Source of the DNA: Enterobacter sp. JUb54
GTDB lineage: Bacteria; Pseudomonadota; Gammaproteobacteria; Enterobacterales; Enterobacteriaceae
Length of the DNA stretch: 64,000 nt
Direction of reading: 5' to 3'
Assembly: GCF_014298075.1 (NCBI RefSeq)
Contig: NZ_CP060418.1
Location: forward strand, 4,464,001-4,528,000
This document shows positions 21,479-42,505 of the stretch, one piece after another. Each line of letters opens with the position of its first letter. The stretch's first letter is position 1. The notes beneath the pieces are model-generated. The model searched no databases and was not told the origin of the DNA. It saw only the letters and a program-made list of their open reading frames with translations. Made by a program: the position numbers and the translations under genes.

Positions 21479-21955
21479 ATGAAAGGTGATGTCAAAATCA
21501 TAAGTTATCTCAATAAATTATTGGGAAATGAGCTTGTCGCAATAAATCAGTACTTTCTTCATGCCAGGATGTTCAAAAACTGGGGCCTGATGCGCCTCAA
21601 TGATGTTGAATATCATGAGTCCATCGATGAAATGAAACACGCCGATAAATACATCGAGCGGATTTTGTTTCTCGAAGGCATTCCCAATCTGCAGGATCTC
21701 GGAAGACTGGGCATCGGTGAAGATGTCGAGGAGATGTTGCAATCTGATTTAAGACTGGAGCTGGAAGGCGCAAAAGATCTGCGTGAAGCGATCGCTTATG
21801 CCGATAGCGTTCACGACTATGTCACTCGCGACATGCTGATCGAAATTCTTACTGATGAGGAAGGCCATATTGACTGGCTGGAAACAGAGTTGGATCTGAT
21901 CGGTAAAATCGGGCTACCAAACTATCTTCAGTCACAGATCAAAGTGGCAGACTAA
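21479..21955 (+). CDS. bfr: Bacterioferritin
   Basis: A 158-residue ferritin-like four-helix-bundle protein of the E. coli length. Haem ligand Met52 and the ferroxidase ligands Glu18, Glu51, His54, Glu94, Glu127 and His130 are all in place. Twenty-four subunits and twelve haems form a shell storing ferric iron. The 73-bp gap after bfd holds a GGAGG ribosome binding site and leaves room for a separate promoter, so it need not share the control of bfd. Confidence 0.97.
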   Translation: MKGDVKIISYLNKLLGNELVAINQYFLHARMFKNWGLMRLNDVEYHESIDEMKHADKYIERILFLEGIPNLQDLGRLGIGEDVEEMLQSDLRLELEGAKDLREAIAYADSVHDYVTRDMLIEILTDEEGHIDWLETELDLIGKIGLPNYLQSQIKVAD

Positions 21956-21962
21956 CTCGCGT

Positions 21963-22406
21963 TTACCATCCACACCAAAAACCCGCTGCAGCCAAAAAAG
22001 GGCCAAACGGCAGCGGGTTGTTTAATGACCCCATCGTTTTACCCGACAGCATCAAAATCAGCCATCCGCCACAGGCCAGAAGTGAGGCCATAAAGATTAA
22101 CTGTGGTAACAGTTGCCAGCCATGCCAGGCGCCGAGCGCGGCCAGAAATTTTACATCCCCATAGCCTAATCCTTCATAGCCGCGAATCCCGCGATAAAAC
22201 CAGTAGATCAACGCGAAGGCGAGATAGCCGGCGATGGCACCTGCAACGGCATGTTCCAGTTTCAGTGGGGCATAACAAAGATAATAGAGAAGGCCACTCC
22301 AAAGCAGGGGACAGGTCAGGCGGTCAGGAAGTAACCCGTCCCGTAGATCGTACCAGCACAGCGCGAGTGTAAAACTGCTATAGACAAGTAAGTAGGGGAG
22401 TGCCAT
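21963..22406 (-). CDS. gspO: Short A24-type prepilin peptidase (GspO-like)
   Basis: A 147-residue membrane protein with about four to five hydrophobic segments. It contains the aspartyl protease part of type IV prepilin peptidases: Asp20 in WYDLRDGLLPD and Asp84 in GLGYGDVKF. The N-terminal methyltransferase part is absent, where E. coli GspO is about 225 residues. In E. coli this gene closes the gspC-O type II secretion operon next to bfr; here no other gsp gene exists between bfr and rpsJ. The ribosome binding site is weak. It may still cleave prepilins of another system or be a decaying remnant. Confidence 0.82.
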   Translation of the reverse strand: MALPYLLVYSSFTLALCWYDLRDGLLPDRLTCPLLWSGLLYYLCYAPLKLEHAVAGAIAGYLAFALIYWFYRGIRGYEGLGYGDVKFLAALGAWHGWQLLPQLIFMASLLACGGWLILMLSGKTMGSLNNPLPFGPFLAAAGFWCGW

Positions 22407-22584
22407 CGATTCATTGCCCTGGCTGCGGAGTGTATACGCAGAGTCTGGAAGAAAGGGGGGCCAGTGGCAAAGGGCAGAGCTGACAAGCGCGAGCGGCTTT
22501 CCGAGGTTTTGACCCTATTTCATAGTGTTTCGGTGCCTGGCCGGGCCGGCACGCAAAAATGATTGCTGATTTTGTATGCAGTAC

Positions 22585-22612
22585 TTGCGTAAGGCCGGAA
22601 TTTGCGTATAAT
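22585..22612 (+). promoter_or_regulatory. Promoter of the S10 operon
   Basis: -35 TTGCGT at 22585-22590 and -10 TATAAT at 22607-22612 with a 16-bp spacer and a GC-rich start region, typical of ribosomal protein promoters. The stretch 22407-22584 shows no gene. Confidence 0.85.
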
Positions 22613-22618
22613 GCGCGG

Positions 22619-23098
<480 letters not shown>

Positions 23099-23118
23099 TC
23101 AGGTCATCGAGCGATTGA

Positions 23119-25514
<2,396 letters not shown>

Positions 25515-25527
25515 TATTAGAGGATAA

Positions 25528-25809
<282 letters not shown>

Positions 25810-25814
25810 GGTAG

Positions 25815-27740
<1,926 letters not shown>

Positions 27741-27761
27741 TAGAGCTGTGTTCTCAACGGA

Positions 27762-27793
27762 TAAACGGCTCAGCGATGAGCCGTTTATTTTTT
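27762..27793 (+). terminator. Terminator of the S10 operon
   Basis: TAAACGGCTCA at 27762-27772 pairs perfectly with 27777-27787 over a GCGA loop and is followed by six T residues. It lies just before the spc promoter. Confidence 0.92.
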
Positions 27794-27794
27794 C

Positions 27795-27823
27795 TACCCA
27801 TATCCGATTTCCGGTGTTATAAT
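27795..27823 (+). promoter_or_regulatory. Promoter of the spc operon
   Basis: A perfect -10 TATAAT at 27818-27823 followed by GCCGCGCCC; the -35 region (TACCCA at 27795-27800) is weak, as I recall for the E. coli spc promoter. The surrounding sequence resembles the E. coli spc promoter. Confidence 0.75.
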
Positions 27824-27888
27824 GCCGCGCCCTCGATATGGGGATATTTATTGGCCCGATTTTGGGTCTCAGTAGTAGTTGACATTAG

Positions 27889-29151
<1,263 letters not shown>

Positions 29152-29156
29152 GGTAG

Positions 29157-29471
<315 letters not shown>

Positions 29472-29498
29472 TTGTCACCAATTGAATCACGGGAGTAA

Positions 29499-30806
<1,308 letters not shown>

Positions 30807-30811
30807 GGTAG

Positions 30812-31945
<1,134 letters not shown>

Positions 31946-31952
31946 GTAGCAG

Positions 31953-33432
<1,480 letters not shown>

Positions 33433-33450
33433 TTTTTTCGCATATTTTTC

Positions 33451-33479
33451 TTGCAAAGTTGGATTGAGCTGGCTAGATT
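33451..33479 (+). promoter_or_regulatory. Promoter of the alpha operon
   Basis: -35 TTGCAA at 33451-33456 and -10 TAGATT at 33474-33479 with a 17-bp spacer. This corresponds to the internal alpha promoter of E. coli. Confidence 0.75.
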
Positions 33480-33485
33480 AGCCAG

Positions 33486-33595
33486 CCAATCTTTTGTATG
33501 TCTGTACGTTTCCATTTGAGTATCCTGAAAACGGGCTTTTCAGCATGGTGCGTACATATTAAATAGTAGGAGTGCATAGTGGCCCGTATAGCAGG
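33486..33595 (+). ncRNA. Alpha operon leader pseudoknot (S4 binding site)
   Basis: The leader of rpsM contains CTGAAAA/TTTTCAG and TGTACG/CGTACA complementary segments arranged as in the E. coli alpha-operon pseudoknot, which enters the rpsM start region. S4 binding traps the ribosome in an inactive complex and represses rpsM, rpsK, rpsD and rplQ. Recognised from family knowledge; the fold was not computed. Confidence 0.8.
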
Positions 33596-33935
33596 CATTA
33601 ACATTCCTGATCAAAAACATACCGTAATCGCATTAACTGCAATTTTCGGTATCGGCAAGACCCGCTCTAAAGCCATCTGTGCTGACACGGGTATCGCTGA
33701 AAATGTTAAGATCAGTGAGCTGTCTGAAGAACAAATTGAAGCCCTGCGTGAAGCAGTAGGCAAATTTGTCGTTGAAGGTGATCTGCGCCGTGAAATCACC
33801 CTGAGCATCAAGCGTCTGATGGACCTTGGTTGCTATCGTGGTTTACGCCATCGTCGTGGTCTTCCGGTTCGCGGTCAGCGTACTAAGACCAACGCACGTA
33901 CCCGTAAGGGTCCGCGTAAACCGATCAAGAAATAA
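33579..33935 (+). CDS. rpsM: 30S ribosomal protein S13
   Basis: A 118-residue protein with a GTG start at 33579, as in E. coli, read as [14 protein letters not shown]. The weak start and the surrounding pseudoknot are part of S4 control. S13 forms bridges B1a and B1b with the 50S subunit and its C-terminal tail contacts the P-site tRNA. Confidence 0.98.
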   Translation: MARIAGINIPDQKHTVIALTAIFGIGKTRSKAICADTGIAENVKISELSEEQIEALREAVGKFVVEGDLRREITLSIKRLMDLGCYRGLRHRRGLPVRGQRTKTNARTRKGPRKPIKK

Positions 33936-33948
33936 TCGGGGTGATTGA

Positions 33949-34341
<393 letters not shown>

Positions 34342-34356
34342 CGCGCTCGTTTCTAG

Positions 34357-34995
<639 letters not shown>

Positions 34996-35020
34996 AGCTT
35001 AGTACCAAAGAGAGGACACA

Positions 35021-36010
35021 ATGCAGGGTTCTGTGACAGAGTTTCTAAAACCGCGCCTGGTCGATATCGAGCAAGTGAGTTCGACGCACGCCAAGGTGAC
35101 CCTTGAGCCTTTAGAGCGTGGCTTTGGCCATACTCTGGGTAACGCACTGCGCCGTATTCTGCTCTCATCGATGCCGGGTTGCGCGGTGACCGAGGTTGAG
35201 ATTGATGGTGTACTGCACGAGTACAGCACCAAAGAAGGCGTTCAGGAAGATATCCTTGAAATCCTGCTCAACCTGAAAGGGCTTGCGGTGAGAGTTCAGG
35301 GTAAAGATGAAGTCATCCTTACTTTGAATAAATCTGGCATTGGCCCTGTGACCGCAGCCGACATTACCCATGACGGTGATGTCGAAATCGTCAAGCCGCA
35401 ACATGTGATCTGCCACCTGACCGATGAGAACGCAGCTATTAGCATGCGTATCAAAGTTCAGCGCGGTCGTGGTTATGTGCCGGCTTCTGCCCGAATTCAT
35501 TCGGAAGAAGATGAGCGCCCAATCGGCCGTCTGCTGGTCGACGCATGCTACAGCCCAGTAGAGCGTATTGCCTACAATGTTGAAGCAGCGCGTGTAGAAC
35601 AGCGTACCGACCTGGACAAGCTGGTCATCGAAATGGAAACCAACGGCACAATCGATCCTGAAGAGGCGATTCGTCGTGCGGCAACCATCCTGGCAGAACA
35701 ACTTGAAGCTTTCGTTGACTTACGTGATGTACGTCAGCCGGAAGTTAAAGAAGAGAAACCAGAATTCGATCCGATCCTGCTGCGCCCTGTTGACGATCTC
35801 GAATTGACTGTCCGCTCTGCTAACTGCCTCAAGGCAGAAGCTATCCACTATATCGGTGATCTGGTACAGCGTACCGAGGTTGAGTTGCTGAAAACGCCGA
35901 ACCTGGGTAAAAAATCTCTTACTGAGATTAAAGACGTGCTGGCTTCACGTGGTCTGTCTCTGGGCATGCGCCTGGAAAACTGGCCACCGGCAAGCATTGC
36001 TGACGAGTAA
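35021..36010 (+). CDS. rpoA: RNA polymerase alpha subunit
   Basis: A 329-residue protein of the E. coli length. The N-terminal domain (to about 235) dimerises and assembles beta and beta'; the C-terminal domain (from about 250, [18 protein letters not shown]) binds UP elements and activators such as CRP. It lies between rpsD and rplQ, as in E. coli, linking polymerase and ribosome synthesis. Confidence 0.98.
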
Positions 36011-36026
36011 CCGGATCACAGGTTAA

Positions 36027-36437
<411 letters not shown>

Positions 36438-36455
36438 TCTGTAGTAACGTAAAAG

Positions 36456-36478
36456 AACCCGCCTCGGCGGGTTTTTTT
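36456..36478 (+). terminator. Terminator of the alpha operon
   Basis: AACCCGCC at 36456-36463 pairs with GGCGGGTT at 36466-36473 over a very short loop and is followed by a run of T residues. Confidence 0.92.
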
Positions 36479-36544
36479 ATATCCTCGTTATGCTAGCTTC
36501 ACTACAATAGCTGTATTCTTTTTGTTCATCCCCGGAGCCGTATG

Positions 36545-36913
36545 ATGTGGTTACTGGATCAGTGGGCAGAACGCCATATCCTTGACGCCCAGCGCAAAGG
36601 CGAGTTCGACGACCTACCCGGCCGTGGAGAACCGCTGACGCTAGACGACGATCTGCATGTCCCACCTGAACTGCGGGCCGGCTATCGGCTACTCAAAAAC
36701 GCCGGTTGTCTGCCACCAGAACTTGAGCAACGTCGGGAAGCTGTTGTCCTGACTGATTTGCTTAAAACTGTCCGCCCTGATGACCCACAACACGCTGAGC
36801 TGAGCCGTCAGCTTGCATTGCTTGAACTAAAGCTTCGCCAGGCTGGACTGAGTACTGATTTTTTGCGGGGTGAATATGCGGACAGGCTACATAACAAAAT
36901 TGATAAGGAGTAA
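36545..36913 (+). CDS. yhdN: DUF1992 family protein YhdN
   Basis: A 122-residue protein of the E. coli length, starting MWLLDQWAERHILDAQRKGEFDD. The second of two adjacent ATG codons (36545) is preferred because the CGGAG ribosome binding site is then at normal distance. The family resembles the DnaJ-homologue DUF1992 region (DLPGRGEPL motif) but has no J domain. Function is unknown. zntR begins 2 bp after its stop, so both are co-transcribed. Confidence 0.92.
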   Translation: MWLLDQWAERHILDAQRKGEFDDLPGRGEPLTLDDDLHVPPELRAGYRLLKNAGCLPPELEQRREAVVLTDLLKTVRPDDPQHAELSRQLALLELKLRQAGLSTDFLRGEYADRLHNKIDKE

Positions 36914-36915
36914 GC

Positions 36916-37338
36916 ATGTACCGTATTGGTGAACTCGCGAAACTGGCGGATGTGACTCCCGATACCATTCGCTACTATGAAAAGCAGCATATGATGGCTC
37001 ACGATGTCCGGACCGAGGGTGGTTTTCGGCTGTATACCGAGAAAGATCTTCAACGTTTACGTTTTATTCGCTATGCCCGCCAGTTAGGCTTCACTCTGGA
37101 AGCGATCCGCGAATTATTGTCGATCCGCGTCGATCCTGAGCATCACACTTGCCAGGAATCTAAAGGCATCGTGCTGGCTCGTTTGGGTGAAGTGGAAGCA
37201 CGCATTAAAGAACTGCAATCGATGCGCCGTTCTCTGCAACGACTCAATGACGCCTGTTGCGGGAGTGCACATAGCAGCGTGTACTGCTCGATTCTTGAGG
37301 CGCTTGAACAAGGAGCAAGTAGCACGACCGGACGTTGA
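36916..37338 (+). CDS. zntR: MerR-family zinc-responsive activator ZntR
   Basis: A 140-residue protein (E. coli 141). The N-terminal winged helix (MYRIGELAKLADVTPDTIRYYEKQ) is followed by a dimerisation helix and the zinc site Cys79, Cys114, Cys115, His119 and Cys124, all conserved. It activates zntA, the zinc exporting ATPase encoded elsewhere, when free zinc rises. It follows yhdN by 2 bp. Confidence 0.96.
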   Translation: MYRIGELAKLADVTPDTIRYYEKQHMMAHDVRTEGGFRLYTEKDLQRLRFIRYARQLGFTLEAIRELLSIRVDPEHHTCQESKGIVLARLGEVEARIKELQSMRRSLQRLNDACCGSAHSSVYCSILEALEQGASSTTGR

Positions 37339-37395
37339 TTTTCTCAGCGCGCGGATCTACACTCGCGACGATCTTATCCACTATCAGGAGTAATT

Positions 37396-37611
37396 ATGAG
37401 CCGCTATCAACATACCAAAGGGCAAATTAAAGACAATGCCATTGAGGCGTTACTGCACGACCCATTATTCAGGCAACGGATTGAAAAAAGTAAGAAGGGG
37501 AAAGGTAGTTATCAACGTAAAGACAAACATGCAGGGCGGAATGACCGGGAGGCCAGTGGCAAAAGAGTGATTCACTTTTTTACCACTGGCCTTCTGCTTT
37601 CTGTCGCTTGA
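37396..37611 (+). CDS. arfA: Alternative ribosome-rescue factor ArfA
   Basis: A 71-residue reading frame (E. coli 72), starting [20 protein letters not shown]. ArfA recruits RF2 to ribosomes stalled on mRNAs without a stop codon when tmRNA is lacking. A 10-bp hairpin in the coding region (37550-37592) cuts or ends the mRNA early, so the full product is tagged by tmRNA and destroyed, while the active form is truncated near residue 55. The hydrophobic C-terminal residues after KRVIHFF are the segment removed. The stop codon abuts that of mscL. Confidence 0.95.
   Translation: MSRYQHTKGQIKDNAIEALLHDPLFRQRIEKSKKGKGSYQRKDKHAGRNDREASGKRVIHFFTTGLLLSVA
37550..37592 (+). terminator. Hairpin inside arfA (nonstop mRNA generator)
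   Basis: AGGCCAGTGG at 37550-37559 pairs perfectly with CCACTGGCCT at 37583-37592. In E. coli the equivalent element is an RNase III site and terminator that makes arfA mRNA lack its stop codon. The hairpin also lies at the 3' end for mscL transcripts coming the other way. Confidence 0.85.
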
Positions 37612-38025
37612 TTAAGAGCGGTTATTTTGCTCTTTCAACAGATCGCGAATTTCACTTAACAATACTTCTTCTTTCGACGGAGCCGGCGGTGCAGCCGGAG
37701 CTTCTTCTTTTTTGCGATTCAGGTTATTCATCAGTTTGATTGCCATGAAAATGGCAAAAGCCACGATCACAAAATCGAAGACATTCTGGATAAACACCCC
37801 GTAATGCATCACGACGGCAGGGATATCACCCTGTGCATCGCGCAACGTGACAGCAAAGGATTTAAAATCAATACCGCCAATCAGAAGTCCTAGCGGTGGC
37901 ATAATAATATCGGCAACCAGCGACGACACAATTTTACCAAATGCCGCACCAATGATGACACCCACTGCTAAATCAACAACATTCCCGCGCATCGCGAAGT
38001 CGCGAAACTCTTTTAAAATGCTCAT
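37612..38025 (-). CDS. mscL: Large-conductance mechanosensitive channel MscL
   Basis: A 137-residue protein (E. coli 136) with two membrane segments: [21 protein letters not shown] (TM1, pore lining) and the [18 protein letters not shown] segment (TM2). The homopentamer opens under extreme membrane tension to release solutes in hypo-osmotic shock. A GGAG ribosome binding site precedes the ATG. It converges tail to tail with arfA with no gap. Confidence 0.97.
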   Translation of the reverse strand: MSILKEFRDFAMRGNVVDLAVGVIIGAAFGKIVSSLVADIIMPPLGLLIGGIDFKSFAVTLRDAQGDIPAVVMHYGVFIQNVFDFVIVAFAIFMAIKLMNNLNRKKEEAPAAPPAPSKEEVLLSEIRDLLKEQNNRS

Positions 38026-38140
38026 TTTATTCTCCTTGAACCAGCCAACTTAATAAGTTTATCAAATGTATTCCTGTTTGCCATTACTGTTGAATAATTG
38101 CTAAAAAATATTAGCCATTAATAAGTATAGGGTAATTAAA

Positions 38141-38163
38141 GCGGGCATCGTATTGTCGCCCGC
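38141..38163 (-). terminator. Probable terminator of the def-fmt-rsmB-trkA run
   Basis: On the minus strand GCGGGC pairs with GCCCGC over an 11-nt loop and is followed by TTTAATTA. It lies just beyond the trkA stop codon; the T run is short. Confidence 0.6.
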
Positions 38164-38168
38164 AGTTA

Positions 38169-39545
38169 TTACAGGAAGAACGGACTTGGCTGGAACAGGC
38201 GTTCGACGTCGGAGATAAATTTTTTGTCGGTCAGGAACATAATGACGTGGTCACCCTGTTCAATGCGCAGGTTATTATTGGCGATCATGACATCATTGCC
38301 ACGGACCACGGCGCCAATGATCGTGCCTGGGGGCAGTTTGATCTCATCGATCGAACGACCAACCACCCGGGAGGTACTTTCATCGCCATGGGCGACAGCT
38401 TCGATGGCCTCAGCTACACCGCGGCGTAGTGATGATACGCCAACGATATCCGCTTTACGCACATGGCTGAGCAGGGCAGAAATGGTGGCCTGTTGCGGAG
38501 ATATCGCAATGTCGATCACGCTACCTTGCACCAGATCGACGTACGCTTTCCGCTGGATCAACACCATCACTTTTTTAGCGCCCATCCGTTTGGCCAGCAT
38601 GGCGGACATGATATTCGCTTCGTCATCGTTGGTAACGGCAATGAAAAGATCAACCTGATCAATATGCTCTTCTGCCAGCAGTTCCTGATCGGAGGCATCG
38701 CCATAAAAGACGATCGTATTCTGCAATTTCTCGGCAAGTTCAGCGGCACGTTGTTGATCGCGTTCGATGAGTTTTACGCTGTAATCTTTTTCCAGACGGT
38801 GGGCGAGACCTGCCCCGATGTTGCCACCACCAACCAGCATGATCCGTTTGTAGGGTTTCTCCAGCCGCTGCAGTTCACTCATTACCGCGCGGATATGTTG
38901 GGATGCGGCGATAAAGAACACCTCATCGCCGGCTTCAACAATCGTTGAACCCTGGGGGCGAATAGGTCTGTCATGACGGAAAATAGCCGCGACGCGCGTG
39001 TCGATATGTGGCATGTGCTCACGCATGGTTGAGAGCGCATTACCGACCAGCGGACCGCCGTAGTAGGCTTTCACGACCGCCAGGCTGACTTTCCCTTCTG
39101 CAAAGTTGACGACCTGCAGCGCCCCAGGATACTCAATAAGGCGGTAGATACTGTCTATCACTAACTGCTCAGGCGCGATCAGATGGTCAATGGGTACCGC
39201 TTCTGAGTGGAATAGTTTTTCGGCATCACGGACGTAATCCGGCGAGCGGATACGGGCAATACGATTGGGAGTATTAAAGAGCGAATAGGCAACCTGGCAG
39301 GCTACCATATTGGTCTCATCTGAACTCGTCACCGCAACCAGCATGTCGGCATCATCGGCGCCGGCTTCACGTAATACCCGAGGGTGGGAACCATGCCCCT
39401 GGACAACGCGAAGGTCGAATTTATCCTGCAGACCGCGCAGGCGATCCCCGTTGGTATCGACTAAGGTGATGTCGTTGTTCTCTCCGACGAGGTTTTCCGC
39501 GAGAGTTCCGCCTACCTGACCGGCGCCCAGAATAATAATCTTCAT
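38169..39545 (-). CDS. trkA: Trk potassium transport NAD-binding subunit TrkA
   Basis: A 458-residue peripheral membrane protein of the E. coli length with two repeats, each an NAD-binding RCK_N domain followed by an RCK_C domain. The nucleotide loops are [13 protein letters not shown] at the N terminus and [13 protein letters not shown] in the second half. It gates the TrkH/TrkG potassium channels encoded elsewhere. It follows rsmB by 13 bp on the minus strand. Confidence 0.97.
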   Translation of the reverse strand: MKIIILGAGQVGGTLAENLVGENNDITLVDTNGDRLRGLQDKFDLRVVQGHGSHPRVLREAGADDADMLVAVTSSDETNMVACQVAYSLFNTPNRIARIRSPDYVRDAEKLFHSEAVPIDHLIAPEQLVIDSIYRLIEYPGALQVVNFAEGKVSLAVVKAYYGGPLVGNALSTMREHMPHIDTRVAAIFRHDRPIRPQGSTIVEAGDEVFFIAASQHIRAVMSELQRLEKPYKRIMLVGGGNIGAGLAHRLEKDYSVKLIERDQQRAAELAEKLQNTIVFYGDASDQELLAEEHIDQVDLFIAVTNDDEANIMSAMLAKRMGAKKVMVLIQRKAYVDLVQGSVIDIAISPQQATISALLSHVRKADIVGVSSLRRGVAEAIEAVAHGDESTSRVVGRSIDEIKLPPGTIIGAVVRGNDVMIANNNLRIEQGDHVIMFLTDKKFISDVERLFQPSPFFL

Positions 39546-39558
39546 CAGCAGTGATCCA

Positions 39559-40854
39559 TTATTTCCGATGTTTGATCAGCTTAGCGTAAAAGAACCCATC
39601 ACCGTCTTCAGCACCAGGCAAATTTTGCACGCCGGGCTGCTCGGGGGTACCGGTAATGCTGAGTTCGGCATCCGCGGTACGCTTCAGGAACGCCGCAATC
39701 TGCTGGCTATTCTCTTCCGGGAGGATTGAACAGGTTGCATAGACCAGCGTGCCGCCGGGTTTCAGATGTGACCAGATAGCATCCAGAATTTCTGACTGCA
39801 GTTGGGCCAGTTCAGCAATATCGCGATCGCGACGTAACCATTTAATATCCGGATGGCGACGGATGACGCCGGTGGCCGAACAGGGGGCATCAAGCAGAAT
39901 GCGGTCGAACTTTTCATCCTCGCACCACTGGGCCGGATAGCGGCCATCGCCCTGTTTGACCTGAGCCTTCATGCCGAGTCGCTTCAGGTTATCGTAGACG
40001 CGGGACAGACGCTGCTCGTCAATATCAACGGCCAGTACGTTAGCCTGCGGTGCGACTTCGAGAATATGCGTCGTTTTACCGCCAGGGGCTGCGCACAGAT
40101 CCAGGATTCTCTCGCCGTTTTCCGGAGTTAAATAGCGCATGCAGCCCTGGGCCGAAGCATCCTGAACGGTGACCCAGCCCTGGTCAAATCCTGGTAATAC
40201 ATGGACGGGAGCCGGCGTTGCCAGGCGAACTGCATCAGGGTAATCATGATGAGTGAACCCCTGTAATCCGACCTCTTCCAGTAATTTCAGCCACTCATCG
40301 CGCGAGTGGTGATTGCGGTTTACACGCAGCCACATAGGCGGGCGCTGGTTATTCGCTTCGGCGATGGCTTGCCATTGCTGTGGCCAGGATTTTTTCAGGC
40401 GGTTAAGCAACCAGGCAGGGTGGAGAAAGCGGCTCTCGCCTTGGGCAAATTCGGCCAGCAGGGTTTCCTGTTGACGCTGAAACTGGCGCAACACGCCGTT
40501 GATAAGCCCTTTCAGCTGCGGACGTTTGATCGCTACCGCACCTTCAACGGTCTCTGCTAGCGCAGCATGAGCCGGAATGCGGGTATAGAGCAGCTGATAA
40601 AACCCGACCATAATTAAATAGTGAATAGTGCGCTGTTTGCCCGTCATCGGGCGCGCCATCAGCTTGTTAACCAGCCACTCCAGCTGGCTCAGCGTGCGCA
40701 GTACGCCAAAGCACAACTCTTGCAGCAGTGCTTTATCCTTTTCCCCAACCTTCTGCTGTAACGCTGGCAGAACGTTGCTCAATGACTGGCCTTGCTCGAC
40801 AACCTGCTCAACGGCCTGTGCCGCCAGACTGCGTAAATTAAGATTTTTTTTCAT
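39559..40854 (-). CDS. rsmB: 16S rRNA (cytosine-967 C5) methyltransferase RsmB
   Basis: A 431-residue protein (E. coli 429). A NusB-like RNA-binding N-terminal domain is followed by a Rossmann methyltransferase with [16 protein letters not shown] as the AdoMet loop, [14 protein letters not shown], and the catalytic cysteine in [11 protein letters not shown]. It methylates C967 of 16S rRNA. It lies between fmt and trkA on the minus strand, with an intrinsic terminator-like hairpin between fmt and rsmB. Confidence 0.97.
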   Translation of the reverse strand: MKKNLNLRSLAAQAVEQVVEQGQSLSNVLPALQQKVGEKDKALLQELCFGVLRTLSQLEWLVNKLMARPMTGKQRTIHYLIMVGFYQLLYTRIPAHAALAETVEGAVAIKRPQLKGLINGVLRQFQRQQETLLAEFAQGESRFLHPAWLLNRLKKSWPQQWQAIAEANNQRPPMWLRVNRNHHSRDEWLKLLEEVGLQGFTHHDYPDAVRLATPAPVHVLPGFDQGWVTVQDASAQGCMRYLTPENGERILDLCAAPGGKTTHILEVAPQANVLAVDIDEQRLSRVYDNLKRLGMKAQVKQGDGRYPAQWCEDEKFDRILLDAPCSATGVIRRHPDIKWLRRDRDIAELAQLQSEILDAIWSHLKPGGTLVYATCSILPEENSQQIAAFLKRTADAELSITGTPEQPGVQNLPGAEDGDGFFYAKLIKHRK

Positions 40855-40871
40855 AACCGCAAAATAAAAAT

Positions 40872-40888
40872 GCCCGGTAAATCCGGGC
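40872..40888 (-). terminator. Terminator-like hairpin between fmt and rsmB
   Basis: Read on the minus strand, GCCCGG pairs with CCGGGC over a 5-nt loop and is followed by ATTTTTATTTT. It sits in the 52-bp gap between fmt and rsmB and would partly uncouple rsmB-trkA from def-fmt. Confidence 0.7.
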
Positions 40889-40905
40889 TTTAGAAGTGAT
40901 TACCG

Positions 40906-41853
40906 TCAGGAGAGACGGTTACCGGGGGTAAACCATTCCCGGCGAGAATTTAGCAGATCCTGGGCGCTCATCGCTTTTTTACCTGCAGGTTGCAGCGATT
41001 CCAGATTCAGGATTCCGTTGCCTGTTGCGACCTGGATGCCTTGCTTACCGGCGGCCACGATGGTGCCAGGTTCAGCGCTACTGGTTTCAGCAATCACCGA
41101 TGCCTGCCAGACTTTCACCGGCTGCTCGTCAATTTCAAGCCAGCTCATCGGCCACGGATTGAAGGCACGAATGCAGCGTTCGAGCTGGGCTGCGGAAAGC
41201 GACCAGTCAATACGGGCTTCTTCTTTACTGAGCTTCTCAGCGTAAGTGACGACGGCTTCGTCCTGTACTTCCGGCTGAGTGGTGCCGTTTGCCAGCTGGG
41301 TTAATGTTTCCAGTAACCCCTGTGGACCGAGATCCGCCAGCTTGTCATACAGGCTGGCACTGGTATCCTGCGCCGTGATCGGGCAGGAGAGCTTGAACAG
41401 CATGTCTCCGGTATCCAGACCAACATCCATCTGCATGATGGTCACGCCGGTTTCCGCGTCACCCGCCCAGAGCGAACGCTGGATCGGTGCTGCCCCACGC
41501 CAGCGTGGCAACAACGAGCCATGTACGTTGATACAACCCAGGCGCGGCATATCCAGAACCGCTTTAGGCAGAATCAATCCGTAGGCCACGACAACCATGA
41601 CATCGGCGTTCAGCGACGCAACCAACTGCTGATTTTCCTGCGGGCGCAAGGATACAGGCTGGAATACCGGCAGGTTATGGCTTTCAGCGAGGGCTTTTAC
41701 CGGCCCCGGCATCAGCTTTTTGCCGCGACCAGCAGGGCGATCCGGCTGGGTAAATACGCCAACAACCTGGTGCTCAGACGACAACAGCGCATCAAGATGA
41801 CGCGCTGCAAAATCGGGAGTTCCCGCAAAAATGATTCGTAGTGATTGTGACAC
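40906..41853 (-). CDS. fmt: Methionyl-tRNA formyltransferase
   Basis: A 315-residue protein of the E. coli length with a GTG start, as I recall for E. coli. The N-terminal formyltransferase domain contains [12 protein letters not shown], the folate/catalytic segment [18 protein letters not shown] and [10 protein letters not shown]; the C-terminal domain binds tRNA. It formylates initiator Met-tRNA with 10-formyl-tetrahydrofolate. It lies 14 bp after def, the gene for the enzyme that removes the same formyl group. Confidence 0.97.
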   Translation of the reverse strand: MSQSLRIIFAGTPDFAARHLDALLSSEHQVVGVFTQPDRPAGRGKKLMPGPVKALAESHNLPVFQPVSLRPQENQQLVASLNADVMVVVAYGLILPKAVLDMPRLGCINVHGSLLPRWRGAAPIQRSLWAGDAETGVTIMQMDVGLDTGDMLFKLSCPITAQDTSASLYDKLADLGPQGLLETLTQLANGTTQPEVQDEAVVTYAEKLSKEEARIDWSLSAAQLERCIRAFNPWPMSWLEIDEQPVKVWQASVIAETSSAEPGTIVAAGKQGIQVATGNGILNLESLQPAGKKAMSAQDLLNSRREWFTPGNRLS

Positions 41854-41867
41854 GTTAGTCCTTGTCC

Positions 41868-42377
41868 TCAGGCACGCGTACGCAAACGATCCAGTTTTTC
41901 AACTTTCTGACGGATACGCTGTTGTTTGAGCGGCGACAGATAATCGATAAACAGCTTGCCTACCAGGTGATCCATTTCATGTTGGATGCAGATAGCCAGC
42001 AGACCATCAGCCTCCAGTTCGAACGACTTACCTTCGCGATCTAATGCGCGAATTTTCACGGTTTCGGCACGTGGAACCAGCGCGCGTTGTTCCGGGATCG
42101 ACAGGCAACCCTCTTCGATACCCGTTTCACCGTCCTTTTCCAGCAGCTCAGGGTTGATTAACACCAGCTGCTGTTCGCGGTTCTCAGAAACATCAATGAC
42201 GATAATTCGCTGATGGACATCCACCTGAGTGGCGGCCAGGCCAATACCTTCTTCCGCGTACATCGTCTCGAACATATCATCGACGATACGCTGAATTTCC
42301 GCATTCACTTCTTTTACCGGTTCAGCGACTTTGCGAAGGCGCTCGTCCGGGATATGTAACACTTGCAAAACTGCCAT
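41868..42377 (-). CDS. def: Peptide deformylase
   Basis: A 169-residue metalloprotease. The three conserved motifs are GIGLAATQ (residues 44-51), EEGCLSIP with metal ligand Cys91, and [15 protein letters not shown] with His133, Glu134 and His137. It removes the formyl group from new proteins at the tunnel exit. First gene of the def-fmt-rsmB-trkA run; divergent from dprA. Confidence 0.98.
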   Translation of the reverse strand: MAVLQVLHIPDERLRKVAEPVKEVNAEIQRIVDDMFETMYAEEGIGLAATQVDVHQRIIVIDVSENREQQLVLINPELLEKDGETGIEEGCLSIPEQRALVPRAETVKIRALDREGKSFELEADGLLAICIQHEMDHLVGKLFIDYLSPLKQQRIRQKVEKLDRLRTRA

Positions 42378-42505
42378 AAAGATCCAGAGTCGTATTCAGG
42401 AGTGGATAAGATTATTAGCTCTATTCTAGACAAAACCCCCTGTAATTGACAGTCTCGCTCTCCAATCACAAGGATTGTCAAAGCCACTTATGGCAGGGGA
42501 TAAGG

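Noticed and set aside
22531-22552. GC-rich GTGCC/GGCAC hairpin upstream of the S10 promoter as a terminator
   Set aside because: The stem is short and followed by A rather than T residues on the plus strand; on the minus strand it lies upstream of the gspO-like gene, not after it.
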